From assembly GCA_003963115.1 (NCBI GenBank), contig RXJQ01000066.1, positions 1 through 64,000 of the forward strand: a stretch of 64,000 nucleotides of DNA. Reading direction: 5' to 3'. The position numbers and the translations under genes are program-made. Each line of letters begins with the position of its first letter. The first letter of the stretch is position 1. The DNA comes from Burkholderiales bacterium (GTDB lineage: Bacteria > Pseudomonadota > Gammaproteobacteria > Burkholderiales > Burkholderiaceae_C). The notes below the pieces were generated by a model, which searched no databases, had not been told where the DNA came from, and worked only from the letters and a program-made list of their open reading frames with translations. Below are positions 8,138 through 15,826 of this stretch, in pieces.

Positions 8138-9217
8138 ATGACCTACCTCATCGACAACCCCGGTTTAGCCGGTGCCGTGGCCTGCGCCAAACCTCACCCC
8201 AAGCACACACACCTACTCGCGGCCATTCGCCAGGTTCCGGGCATGGAGGCGGCCAAACTCACCGCCACAGGCGACATGGGATGGTTGAGCCGACGCAAGG
8301 TAATGGATAGCAACGGCAAGCTCATCTGCGAGGACCACGAGGCGTGGCTGCGCGACGAGGCTGCTCGAAGCGGCGTAGGGGCCGCGTGGAGATACCTCAA
8401 GATGCAAGGCCACACCCTAACCAAGTGCGAGGTGAACAGCCTGTATGTGACCGTCGATCGCGGTGGTGCCCGCCAAGATGACTATCTGCAGCTCGACATC
8501 AGCCTGTATGACGAACGCCTGAACCGTCGCTTGTTTGACCAGGACTACTCATGGCATGCACCTCAGGACGATCGCGAGCTGATTGAGCTGGCCGTGCAAG
8601 GGCCACAGCTGCCTGATGACCAGCGTGCAGCGCTCAGCGAGCCTTACTACCGCCTCGGCCGAATTGTCGACGTCGCGGTCTTCACCAAGACCGCTGAGGA
8701 CCTCTACAACGAGAACAGTGCGCGCAATGGCGCCAAGTTGGTCACCGCCACCTACGAAACTGGCGAGTCGATGACTGGCACGATCGCCGAGCTGTTTCCG
8801 GAAGCCAAACCCGGCCAATGGGGTGGGCGGCGCCTTTTTGACGATTGGGCGTTTTCTAGCGCCGGGCGCAGCGGCGCACGGCTGTGCGACCACTGGGCCC
8901 TGAGAATGGACGACTGGACGAATCCCCGCACCCAAGAGCGGGACATGGCGATCATTCCGATCTGGGGCTTTTCTGGAAAACTCGCCGAAGTGAAATCCAG
9001 ATCGCTCAGCGACTACGCTCTGTACGGCAAGCTCGAAGCCATGGATCGGCGGCTCGGAGTGCCCTTCGGCTGGTTCACCTACATGCTGCACGGAAACCGA
9101 GTGCACGCAAGCGCCGGAGAGCGAATTCTCTGCGCTGCGGAGGAAGGCAAGATCGTCTTGCCAGAACATGACTACAAGGTGCTAAAGGCCTGGCACGCTT
9201 ACCCGTACGGGTTCTGA
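8138..9217 (+). CDS. conserved hypothetical protein, 359 aa
   Basis: A 359-residue soluble protein with no signal peptide, membrane segment or catalytic motif I can name. It has conserved-looking blocks such as QLDISLYDERLNRRLFDQD and ADLYNEN-type charged segments. It sits 18 bp after 7509-8120 and 14 bp before the recombinase, so it is part of the same transcript. It may assist recombination or be cargo; I cannot tell. Confidence 0.55.
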   Translation: MTYLIDNPGLAGAVACAKPHPKHTHLLAAIRQVPGMEAAKLTATGDMGWLSRRKVMDSNGKLICEDHEAWLRDEAARSGVGAAWRYLKMQGHTLTKCEVNSLYVTVDRGGARQDDYLQLDISLYDERLNRRLFDQDYSWHAPQDDRELIELAVQGPQLPDDQRAALSEPYYRLGRIVDVAVFTKTAEDLYNENSARNGAKLVTATYETGESMTGTIAELFPEAKPGQWGGRRLFDDWAFSSAGRSGARLCDHWALRMDDWTNPRTQERDMAIIPIWGFSGKLAEVKSRSLSDYALYGKLEAMDRRLGVPFGWFTYMLHGNRVHASAGERILCAAEEGKIVLPEHDYKVLKAWHAYPYGF

Positions 9218-9230
9218 TTCAGATACCCAA

Positions 9231-10745
9231 ATGAGCCACACGTCGCCATCAAAGCTTGGTCCATTGAGCCACGCTCAGCGCAAGCTGATCGAGCACCTGC
9301 AGACGGGCGCGCAGCTCCGCCTTGAGCAGTCCACAGGACTGTACATGCTGCGTGGTGGCGCTGCCGCCCCTACAAAGGTGGACACCCGAACCGTCGAAGC
9401 GCTGCTGAAATCCGGCGTGCTCAGCAGCGGCATTTCAGGCCTGTGCTGCCTAGAAGACTCCAGCGCCTGGAACGTTGGCGAGTCAACGAGCACCGACAAG
9501 CGTTCCACCCCCGCACCAGCTCAGGAAGACGTGATCGAAGTACTGGAACATCCTCCGAAAGATGTGGTCTTGCCAGCGTTCACCGAAGCCTTGGCAATGC
9601 TGCGCCCGACAGCGACCACCGTGCCCCTCAGCGTCAGTACCACCGCCGTGGAACAGGACCGCAAAGCGGTTGCGCAGTGGCTCAATGAGTTTCGCCGCAA
9701 GCGCAACACGCTCGCTGCTTATGCCCGGGAGGCTCGTCGCTTCTTGTTGTGGTTGCACACCATCGACGGCGGCACCCTTGACTCATTTGACCGTGAGGCG
9801 CTGGACCGCTATGTGTGTTTCTTGGGCAACCCGGATCCAGGCTGGGCCACCCCTGGGCCCGACGGATGGCGCCCCCTCAAGGGGCCGCTTTCGCCCAGTT
9901 CCACTCGCCAAGCCATCATCATCCTGCAGGGGATGTACACCTACCTGGTCAAAGCCCGCAAGGTGGCAGACAACCCGATCAGCCTGATGCTGGACAAGGG
10001 CAGCCCCGCACCCAGAGCTGCAAGACCAGCACCCAGCGCTCAGGCGATGGTCCGGGTTTCAGCCTGGCTGCCCACCTGGTGCTCCCAGGCGGAATCCGAG
10101 CGCGAGCGTCAACAGCGTCAGCGTGATGCGCTGATGTGGACCTGGCTGTACTGGACAGCCGCCAGGCGCTTTGAGCTGGCAGCGGCCACATTTGGACAAC
10201 TCAGGCCAGACACCATCGATGGGCAAACCGCATGGTGGTGGGAGGTTGTCGGCAAAGGCGAAAAGGTGGAGCGAATTCCATTGGATCACCAAGCGATCGA
10301 GGCGCTGCTCCATCATCACGGGATCACCGAGGACCAGCTCATCTGGCACACGCGAAGCCACTCACAAGAATCCCTGTGGCCTCGCCTGCGTCGTGGCAAA
10401 GGACGCGCCCCACTCAGCGACGACACCATCTACGAAGCGGTGCTGAGAGTGGCGACGGCAGCAGCCTCAGCGGTTGAGCAGCTGGAGCTGTCGGCCATCG
10501 ATATGCAGCGCATCGCGCAAACCACACCGCATCATCTGCGGGCATACCGCAACACGCACATGTTCGGCAAGAATGTGCCCGCCCGCTTTGTCCAGCGACT
10601 TATGCGGCATGCCGACTTTGAAACCACAATGCGCTACGACCACACGGACGAGCATCATTTCTACAGAGCGGTTGTCAGCTCACCAATAACAACGGACAAA
10701 TCGGCAGAGACAAATTCCAAGCTCCCTCCTCAAGGGACTATTTAG
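9231..10745 (+). CDS. tyrosine recombinase / site-specific integrase
   Basis: A 504-residue tyrosine recombinase. The first 130 residues are a family-specific extension. Residues about 140-260 are the SAM-like core-binding domain (FRRKRNTLAAYAREARRFL), and the catalytic domain has Arg in TAARRFELAAAT, the box HHLRAYRNTH, His in MRHADF and the nucleophile Tyr in TMRYDHTD. All catalytic residues appear intact. It could integrate or excise the element or resolve multimers. There is no tRNA or obvious direct repeat beside it, so I cannot say it marks an element end. Confidence 0.88.
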   Translation: MSHTSPSKLGPLSHAQRKLIEHLQTGAQLRLEQSTGLYMLRGGAAAPTKVDTRTVEALLKSGVLSSGISGLCCLEDSSAWNVGESTSTDKRSTPAPAQEDVIEVLEHPPKDVVLPAFTEALAMLRPTATTVPLSVSTTAVEQDRKAVAQWLNEFRRKRNTLAAYAREARRFLLWLHTIDGGTLDSFDREALDRYVCFLGNPDPGWATPGPDGWRPLKGPLSPSSTRQAIIILQGMYTYLVKARKVADNPISLMLDKGSPAPRAARPAPSAQAMVRVSAWLPTWCSQAESERERQQRQRDALMWTWLYWTAARRFELAAATFGQLRPDTIDGQTAWWWEVVGKGEKVERIPLDHQAIEALLHHHGITEDQLIWHTRSHSQESLWPRLRRGKGRAPLSDDTIYEAVLRVATAAASAVEQLELSAIDMQRIAQTTPHHLRAYRNTHMFGKNVPARFVQRLMRHADFETTMRYDHTDEHHFYRAVVSSPITTDKSAETNSKLPPQGTI

Positions 10746-10780
10746 GCCAAAGCGCCCTCAGGTCACCAACGGTAGATGTC

Positions 10781-11105
10781 TCATCTAACTTGTGCTTTTT
10801 CGACGGCGCAACGAGCTTCACACTCCCGACAGGCAAACCAAAGGTTCTCTCGATTGTTGATTGCATCTTCGTCACCAATGCGTCTGAACCCCATCCCACT
10901 CAACTTCAGGTAAGACTGCATGCACAACTCGAATCTGATGATCGGGCACGTGCCTTCGAATGAAGTGGAACATCGCTTGGCTGTCTTTGCCACCACTGTG
11001 ATTGACCACGAAGATCGCACCCCGCTGGATGAGATCACGAACGGATGCGGGCAAAGCACTATCGAAGCAGCTTACCCAGTCTCTAACTTCCGATCTTTCA
11101 AACAT
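10781..11105 (-). pseudogene. broken PAPS-reductase-like (PP-loop) gene
   Basis: The reading frame from 11105 encodes a PP-loop of the phosphoadenosine-phosphosulfate reductase type (VVNHSGGKDSQAMFHF), then HAVLPEVEWDGVQ, as seen in plasmid- and phage-borne family members, but it stops at 10872 after 77 residues instead of the usual 200 or more. An overlapping frame down to 10781 continues with Cys-containing sequence (ACRECEARC) that may be another gene's remnant. This looks like a deletion plus frameshift. The start has AGGGA upstream and a fully formed AACCC leader, so expression control may persist. Confidence 0.65.
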
Positions 11106-11167
11106 AACGATCCCTCTATGTGTTGCAGGGACCGCTCCCAATGGGGAACAGTCCCCATTGGGTTTAA
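11106..11167 (-). promoter_or_regulatory. AACCC hairpin leader with anti-SD, before the PAPS-like fragment
   Basis: A perfect 11-bp hairpin (11137-11147 with 11152-11162, loop ACAG) opens with AAACCC on the minus strand. Downstream, GCGGTCCCT (11127-11135) can pair along its length, with wobbles, to the ribosome site AGGGATCGT (11107-11115). GGGGAC in the hairpin can compete for the same segment. Confidence 0.65.
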
Positions 11168-11182
11168 GAAGTAAATGAACAG

Positions 11183-11713
11183 TTAGATCAGGCCACGCTC
11201 AGCAAAAGACAACGTGCCACCTCGGCCAACAATGATGTGGTCCATCACATTCACATCAACCAGGCTCAGACTGCTCTTGAGCGTCTGGGTCAAGTTCTCA
11301 TCTGCACGTGATGGCTCAAGATTGCCGGATGGGTGGTTATGGACCAGGATCACCGAGGCGGCGTTGTGCCAGAGGCACCTTTTAACAACCTCACGGGGGT
11401 ACACCGATGTCTGCGTCAGTGTCCCGCGAAACATCTCTTCCCACGCAATCAATCTGACGGCTGCGTCCAGAAAGAGAACAGCAAAAACCTCATGCTCAAG
11501 GCTGCCGAATTTGAGGTGCAGAAACTGCCTCACAGAGCTGGGCCCATTGAGTATGGGCTGTTGAGTCATGCTGGCCTCCAAGATGGAAATTGCCAACGCA
11601 ATGATTTCTTCATCTGCGGGCTTGAAAGCCCTCGCGTGGCGTGGCATTCGTGCCAACGCACAAGACCCATACTCGCTTTGAATCAGCGAGCAATCAGAAG
11701 CATGAACTTCCAT
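11183..11713 (-). CDS. radC: RadC/JAB-domain protein
   Basis: A 176-residue RadC-like protein with the JAMM metal motif: HNHPSG followed by SRAD, and an upstream Glu in FAVLFLDAAVRLIAWEEMF. It lacks the N-terminal HhH part of chromosomal RadC, as is usual for copies on mobile elements. Biochemical role unresolved. GGAGG precedes the ATG at 11713. A hairpin near 11740-11768 (TGAGGC...GCCTCA) lies upstream. Confidence 0.85.
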   Translation of the reverse strand: MEVHASDCSLIQSEYGSCALARMPRHARAFKPADEEIIALAISILEASMTQQPILNGPSSVRQFLHLKFGSLEHEVFAVLFLDAAVRLIAWEEMFRGTLTQTSVYPREVVKRCLWHNAASVILVHNHPSGNLEPSRADENLTQTLKSSLSLVDVNVMDHIIVGRGGTLSFAERGLI

Positions 11714-11775
11714 ACGTCCTCCGTTTGAAATTGAGGCTTCCCCCAGAGGGGAAGGCCTCAGGGGGGAAAGTGCCG

Positions 11776-12261
11776 TCAAACTCTCGAATCGACGGGGTAG
11801 AAATCAAAGACGGAGCGAACCTCAGCCAAGTAGCGATGAACATCAGAGCAACGCACCTCGGTGACATCGCCCTCTGCATAAGTCATCACGATGTGATCGA
11901 CATCATTCGTCCAAACTGACACGTAGCCGGTATGAACCAGGCACTCCATCCCACGTCGTGCAGCATGTGCGTCGAATGAGTCAATGCCAGCGCCAGAGAA
12001 GCGCCTTTCGACCGTGTTTCCTCGCTCATTGACTTCAAGTGGAAGCCAGCGAAGCGCCTTCTTAATGCGCCGATGTTTACGAGCCACCGAAGCCATGTAG
12101 CGACGACTTCTTCGCCCCCAATGCTCTTGCCAACTCATCTTTGAGGCCTTACGAGCCCAGTACAGATCACCAAACAAAGCGCTGATTGCGCGTTGTGCTG
12201 TGGACTGATCCAGTCCAGAAACCTTGCAGCGCAGGGCTGCCTTGGATGTGTTGAGAATCAT
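11776..12261 (-). CDS. unknown protein with switch-like leader
   Basis: A 161-residue basic protein of unknown family. The N-terminal third looks helical with a basic run (WGRRSRRYMASVARKHRRIK), and the C-terminal part is mixed alpha/beta. GGAG lies 5 nt before the ATG at 12261; the frame upstream to 12330 runs through the structured leader and is rejected. It ends 63 bp before the radC start on the same strand. Confidence 0.55.
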   Translation of the reverse strand: MILNTSKAALRCKVSGLDQSTAQRAISALFGDLYWARKASKMSWQEHWGRRSRRYMASVARKHRRIKKALRWLPLEVNERGNTVERRFSGAGIDSFDAHAARRGMECLVHTGYVSVWTNDVDHIVMTYAEGDVTEVRCSDVHRYLAEVRSVFDFYPVDSRV

Positions 12262-12319
12262 GCGTGCTCCAAAAAGAAAGGGCACGCAACCCCTCAGGGC
12301 AGACGTGCCCGTGAGGGAA
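12262..12319 (-). promoter_or_regulatory. hairpin leader with anti-SD and SD-mimic
   Basis: A hairpin at 12291-12317 (CCCTCA.GGGCA arms, one bulge). Minus-strand GCGTGCCC (12280-12287) is complementary to the ribosome site GGAGCACGC (12262-12270) with one bulge, and also perfectly, over 7 bp, to GGGCACG inside the hairpin (12304-12310). It is one of the clearest three-strand arrangements in the window. Confidence 0.7.
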
Positions 12320-12609
12320 AGGCTTGACAAGCAAGCGGCTTAGATGGCTTCAGGATGCCTGGCGGCACCCGCACGGGTTTCAGAAGCTGACCCGATTACT
12401 TGCCATGTGGCTAGTGAACAAATGGTAGCAGAACCACCATGCCAGTTCACCTTGAGTCAGCACGTCAACAGACCTTCACACCCAAAGGTCAAGCCATTAC
12501 ACTGCGGGCTGTTAATGGCGCTTCCTTCGGGAAGACCTAGTGCGAGGTAGCTCCCACATCCCTCGCACGTGCAGCATGTCTGCATTGGGAGTTTTGTATG
12601 GCTGGGTGG

Positions 12610-12690
12610 TCATCTCCCGTGGCACTGCCCCCCGAGCGCGTGAATGCGTGCTGGGGGGGCAGTGTCGCCCGTTCACGGAAAAGGAGATGA
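12610..12690 (+). promoter_or_regulatory. strong hairpin leader with upstream anti-SD
   Basis: A perfect 11-bp stem CACTGCCCCCC (12623-12633) with GGGGGGCAGTG (12654-12664). Before it, TCATCTCC (12610-12617) is the exact complement of the ribosome site GGAGATGA (12683-12690). The order differs from the AACCC leaders, with the anti-SD 5' of the hairpin. Confidence 0.6.
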
Positions 12691-12692
12691 GC

Positions 12693-12878
12693 ATGTACAG
12701 CACCCATTTGCACGAGTTGGTTTTCGACGAATGCACCCCCGAAAGAATGGCCGCTGCCGGCGTGCCTGAAAAGGACGCCCTCTGGTACCACACCAAAGGA
12801 CGACACCTCGCCCGCGTCTCGGCCCAAGAAATGATGGTGATCATGGCTATTCGCCACAAGGTTCGATGTGCCCGCTAA
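12693..12878 (+). CDS. small unknown protein, 61 aa
   Basis: A 61-residue protein of unknown function (begins MYSTHLHELVFDE). GGAG lies 6 nt before the ATG at 12693; another ATG at 12687 is too close to the ribosome site. It is followed by a clear intrinsic terminator and preceded by a strong hairpin, so it is a self-contained transcription unit. Confidence 0.55.
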   Translation: MYSTHLHELVFDECTPERMAAAGVPEKDALWYHTKGRHLARVSAQEMMVIMAIRHKVRCAR

Positions 12879-12919
12879 ATGCGAGACACGACAGGCCATC
12901 AGATCCCTGCCACACCTAA

Positions 12920-12949
12920 CCCCCGTGTACGTTGTACCGGGGGTTTTTT
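12920..12949 (+). terminator. intrinsic terminator after the 61-aa gene
   Basis: CCCCCGTGTAC and GTACCGGGGG form a stem with one bulge, followed by six T (12944-12949). Confidence 0.75.
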
Positions 12950-13019
12950 CATTGCCTCGCACATTTCAGGAGTCAAAGGCAGCCGCTAAACTTCAGTTGA
13001 ACATCAATAAATCAGGCTT

Positions 13020-13676
13020 ATGACCCCCCCATCGACACACACCTCTCCCCTCACTGATAAGTGGTACCACGGCACCGATGCCGCGCCGTTTGTGGCATGG
13101 ACGTTCCCTCCCCCGGCACCCAGTCCAGCGGATTTGGCCCATACAGCCCTCTTCTTCACGACAAATCGCGCATTTGCAGAGGGCGCTGGCAAGACGATAT
13201 GTACCGTTGAGATCAAGCCTGACATTGCGGTCATCACACCTGCGTTAGGTGGTAGTCAAAGTACTGAGCTAAGAAAAAGTCTGCTAAAGAGCAACCCTCT
13301 GGCCGCACGTTGCACTTGGCTATCAGACGACGACACATGGATTCGGTCTTGGAAGACGGGTGAGGTCATGCGCTTTGCCTGCGATATGAGCGACCCAACA
13401 AGCACCTTGCTGGTAAGCAAGGGCCTGGCTTTAGTCGAAGCCAACTTGAGAAAGATAATCGCGTCCCCTGTATCCGATGCAGTCATCAAGGACCAAGCGA
13501 TGCAGTGCCTCACCCGAGCATGGATTGAACAAATTGTCGTGGAATCACGGAAACTTGGATACCAGGCAATTCTCGGAACTGAAATCGACAGATGGGGAGG
13601 CCACGCGGCCCCCCCGGCTGAACCATGGTTGGCCATCCTTGATCCAACGGCTGTGTCAGCCCCGAATTGGCTCTGA
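13020..13676 (+). CDS. possible ADP-ribosyltransferase-fold protein
   Basis: A 218-residue protein beginning (about residue 14) with KWYHGTD, followed by ALFFTTNRAFAEGAG and, near the C-terminus, GYQAILGTEI and EPWLAILDP. This order (YHGT, an aromatic strand plus FA helix, then G-Y-x-A-I and a terminal strand) resembles ART/PARP-like folds in toxins and DUF proteins. I cannot confirm the catalytic third residue. It is a lone plus-strand gene; possible roles are toxin or phage-defence effector, but that is inference. Confidence 0.5.
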   Translation: MTPPSTHTSPLTDKWYHGTDAAPFVAWTFPPPAPSPADLAHTALFFTTNRAFAEGAGKTICTVEIKPDIAVITPALGGSQSTELRKSLLKSNPLAARCTWLSDDDTWIRSWKTGEVMRFACDMSDPTSTLLVSKGLALVEANLRKIIASPVSDAVIKDQAMQCLTRAWIEQIVVESRKLGYQAILGTEIDRWGGHAAPPAEPWLAILDPTAVSAPNWL

Positions 13677-13800
13677 CTTGACATTCATAGCCATCGGAAA
13701 TAGTCTATTCAGGCTTTTTGAGCCGTATCGGCCACAGCAGCACAAGTCGCTCCCATCACCTTGTGCGGACGCCATCAGCGTCTTGGGAGTTCTGTAATTC

Positions 13801-13863
13801 AACCCTGTGGGTAGCTTGTCTACCCACAGGGACTGGCACCCGCGCAACACCATCGGATGTGCC
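13801..13863 (+). promoter_or_regulatory. AACCC hairpin leader, 13864 gene
   Basis: A perfect 12-bp stem (13803-13814 with 13820-13831, loop CTTGT) opening with AACCC. GGCAC (13835-13839) can pair with GTGCC (13859-13863) next to the start codon; this sequestration is weaker than in other leaders. Confidence 0.6.
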
Positions 13864-14178
13864 ATGAATTCACTACACAACCAATCGTGCGCCAGCACGG
13901 TTTTGCTTTTTCGCAGCGTTTTTGTCGCGAGTCTTCTCAATGAGAGAGAAGATCCCGACGACCAAAGCAGGCTCTATGTCTGCACGGTGCCCGGCGATAT
14001 GGAGCTGTCTACTACAGCTTCGCTCCAGCACGCTGTCAATGAAGCAATGCAAGCGGACATCGCTGAATTGCGAGAGATCTACGTCGATCGCATTGTTCCG
14101 GGACGTATGCCCACCGAGGCCGACTACACCTGGCTAGCCATTTTCGACGGACACCCTCAAGTTCTTGCTTGGGGGTAG
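13864..14178 (+). CDS. unknown protein, 104 aa
   Basis: A 104-residue protein of unknown function that ends ...TWLAIFDGHPQVLAWG. The start is set by the position right after the hairpin leader; a frame extension to 13807 would read through the hairpin. First of five consecutive plus-strand genes, each with its own leader (13864-17254). Confidence 0.5.
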   Translation: MNSLHNQSCASTVLLFRSVFVASLLNEREDPDDQSRLYVCTVPGDMELSTTASLQHAVNEAMQADIAELREIYVDRIVPGRMPTEADYTWLAIFDGHPQVLAWG

Positions 14179-14193
14179 TACACCCTGAATTTT

Positions 14194-14258
14194 CAACCCC
14201 ATCGGGATAGCGGCCCGATGGCGCGCTTTCCTGATCCTCTGAAGCGAAAGGAAAGCTC
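14194..14258 (+). promoter_or_regulatory. AACCC hairpin leader with anti-SD, 14259 gene
   Basis: Hairpin CCATCGGG (14199-14206) with CCCGATGG (14214-14221). GCTTTCC (14225-14231) is the perfect complement of the ribosome site GGAAAGC (14250-14256). Confidence 0.7.
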
Positions 14259-14522
14259 GTGACTCAATCTACTTATATTCAAACGCTTGTCAGCAAGCTA
14301 CAGCCACTGCACCGCGCGCACAAAACCATGTATGGCCAGAAGTTTGGCTTTTTCGTGTCGGACATCACAAGCGAACTTGGCAGCTTGGACAAGGCTTCAA
14401 AAGCCATCATGGCCCTGTCACTCGAAAATCTGCTGATGGCTGAGTTCGTCGTCTTCAAGAGAAATGAAGACGCCCACACGCTATACCGTCTGGTTGGGCA
14501 CGAAGCACCATCTGCCCACTGA
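14259..14522 (+). CDS. small helical protein, 87 aa
   Basis: An 87-residue protein with a GTG start and GGAAAG ribosome site. The sequence suggests a compact helical or winged-helix domain (FFVSDITSELGSLDKASKAI, then a beta-like FVVFKRN). Function unknown. Confidence 0.55.
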   Translation: MTQSTYIQTLVSKLQPLHRAHKTMYGQKFGFFVSDITSELGSLDKASKAIMALSLENLLMAEFVVFKRNEDAHTLYRLVGHEAPSAH

Positions 14523-14544
14523 ACATAGCAAAGCGATCAAATCT

Positions 14545-14609
14545 CAACCCCATTGGGAAAGCCTCCCGATGGGAGCTTTCCTGTTCCCATCAATCGAAAA
14601 GGAAAGCTC
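14545..14609 (+). promoter_or_regulatory. AACCC hairpin leader with anti-SD and SD-mimic, 14610 gene
   Basis: Stem CCCATTGGGA (14549-14558) with TCCCGATGGG (14564-14573). AGCTTTCC (14574-14581) is the exact complement of the ribosome site GGAAAGCT (14601-14608); its GCTTTCC part also exactly matches GGAAAGC (14556-14562) in the hairpin. This is the clearest plus-strand case of mutually exclusive pairing. Confidence 0.75.
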
Positions 14610-15194
14610 ATGTCACAACACACTCTCATCACCAAGAAAGCAGGCTGCAGGATCCGAATCAGCATCGGCTGGGACCGTCCTCTGCAAGGCTACTTCATGA
14701 ACATCTGGCAGCTCGCACCGAACTGCACAGAGCAACTTCTCTATGAATCTTTGAGCGATCCGACGCTCAACAAACACGGTCATACCGACAACTTAGACGA
14801 CTTCGTCACCAAACTTGAAGAACTGCGCATTCCTGGTGATCACCTGGATGCCGTTCTTGAAAGTGTCTATCTCGATGGTGTGTTCAATGAAGGCAACCGC
14901 GTTGTAGACCATACCAGGTACATCACCATCAACGAGTCGCTCAAAGGTCTTGCCTCCGAGGTCAGCGATCAATTGGCCTGGCCAGCCGAGGCAACAGGTT
15001 GTTCGGATCTGAATATCTTTGCCAGTAATGGGCAGCTGGTACACACAGTACGCCCAAGTGTCGAATGGTCAGATCAGAATTTGCGAGCAACCCTTGCTGA
15101 GGACAGTCCTCAGTTACCAGCAGACTTGCTATGCAGCCGTCAGGCGATACACGTCTTCCTTGGTCCTGAATGGATCGCGTCAACTGGTCTTTGA
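14610..15194 (+). CDS. plasmid-type conserved hypothetical protein
   Basis: A 194-residue protein. The N-terminal 110 residues (RIRISIGWDRPLQGYFMNI, then a charged helical part) look like a widespread small plasmid protein of unknown role; the last 80 residues are less protein-like and may be a tail acquired by frameshift or fusion. Start 14610 is set by the GGAAAG site. Function unknown. Confidence 0.5.
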   Translation: MSQHTLITKKAGCRIRISIGWDRPLQGYFMNIWQLAPNCTEQLLYESLSDPTLNKHGHTDNLDDFVTKLEELRIPGDHLDAVLESVYLDGVFNEGNRVVDHTRYITINESLKGLASEVSDQLAWPAEATGCSDLNIFASNGQLVHTVRPSVEWSDQNLRATLAEDSPQLPADLLCSRQAIHVFLGPEWIASTGL

Positions 15195-15213
15195 CCCACC
15201 TAGTCCACGAGTG

Positions 15214-15315
15214 AACCCGCCCTCACGGGCGGCCACACTCATTTCAATCCAACGCCAATGGGCACCTGATGCCCAACAGGCAAGGGTGCTCCGATCAACA
15301 TCAAAGGAGCCACAA
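15214..15315 (+). promoter_or_regulatory. AACCC hairpin leader, 15316 gene
   Basis: AACCC opens hairpin CCGCCC/GGGCGG (15217-15222 with 15227-15232); a second hairpin TGGGCA/TGCCCA lies near 15259-15275. GTGCTCC (15286-15292) can pair with the ribosome site GGAGCCAC (15306-15313) with one bulge. Confidence 0.55.
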
Positions 15316-15729
15316 GTGAAATACACCCTTGCCTATACGCCCACAAAACCAAAGGACGGTCACAAGGTCTTCCTAGATGAGGCAGGCCTGGTAGTCCTTG
15401 CTGATTGGTCTGGCCACTATCCGGATCAAACGGAGGATGGCCCCCTCTACGTCGACGCAAACCGAGTCATGACTATCACGCTTCACCGTGATGAGCTGAT
15501 CTGCTGTGTCCCGGTCAAAAGCCTCGCCCATGAGCCTTACGTTGTGTGGACTACAGCAGGCACCGCTCGCCATGTCCTCTCGCGCATCGCCATTCAATAC
15601 GAGCTTGGTCCCCTATTGATTGAGTTAATCAAGAAGGTCCATCACCTGGGTCTTCTCGAAACGCTCACCAAGCAGGTACACGCTAGTTCAAGTATTGGAT
15701 TGCCGCGCGGGCTCATAGACCAAACCTAG
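15316..15729 (+). CDS. unknown protein, 137 aa
   Basis: A 137-residue protein with a GTG start, AGGAG 6 nt upstream. Mixed alpha/beta sequence with no recognisable motif. The N-terminal extension to 15019 lies inside the previous gene and is rejected. Confidence 0.5.
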   Translation: MKYTLAYTPTKPKDGHKVFLDEAGLVVLADWSGHYPDQTEDGPLYVDANRVMTITLHRDELICCVPVKSLAHEPYVVWTTAGTARHVLSRIAIQYELGPLLIELIKKVHHLGLLETLTKQVHASSSIGLPRGLIDQT

Positions 15730-15770
15730 ATCTCTTCGAATTCAGTGGGACCACGCGTCTCATCGTCATT

Positions 15771-15826
15771 CAACACGGGGTGCCATTCGGCGCCCCGTTT
15801 TCATTCCAGAAACAAGGAGAAATCAA
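15771..15826 (+). promoter_or_regulatory. hairpin leader, 15827 gene
   Basis: Stem CGGGGTGCC (15776-15784) with GGCGCCCCG (15789-15797), then TTTT, so it could also end transcripts from the gene before. No strong anti-SD pairing. Confidence 0.5.

Noticed and set aside
12940-13019. TTCAGGAGTC near 12966, resembling the pseudoknot loop
   Set aside because: No flanking stem of the right size and no matching distal site; treated as chance similarity.
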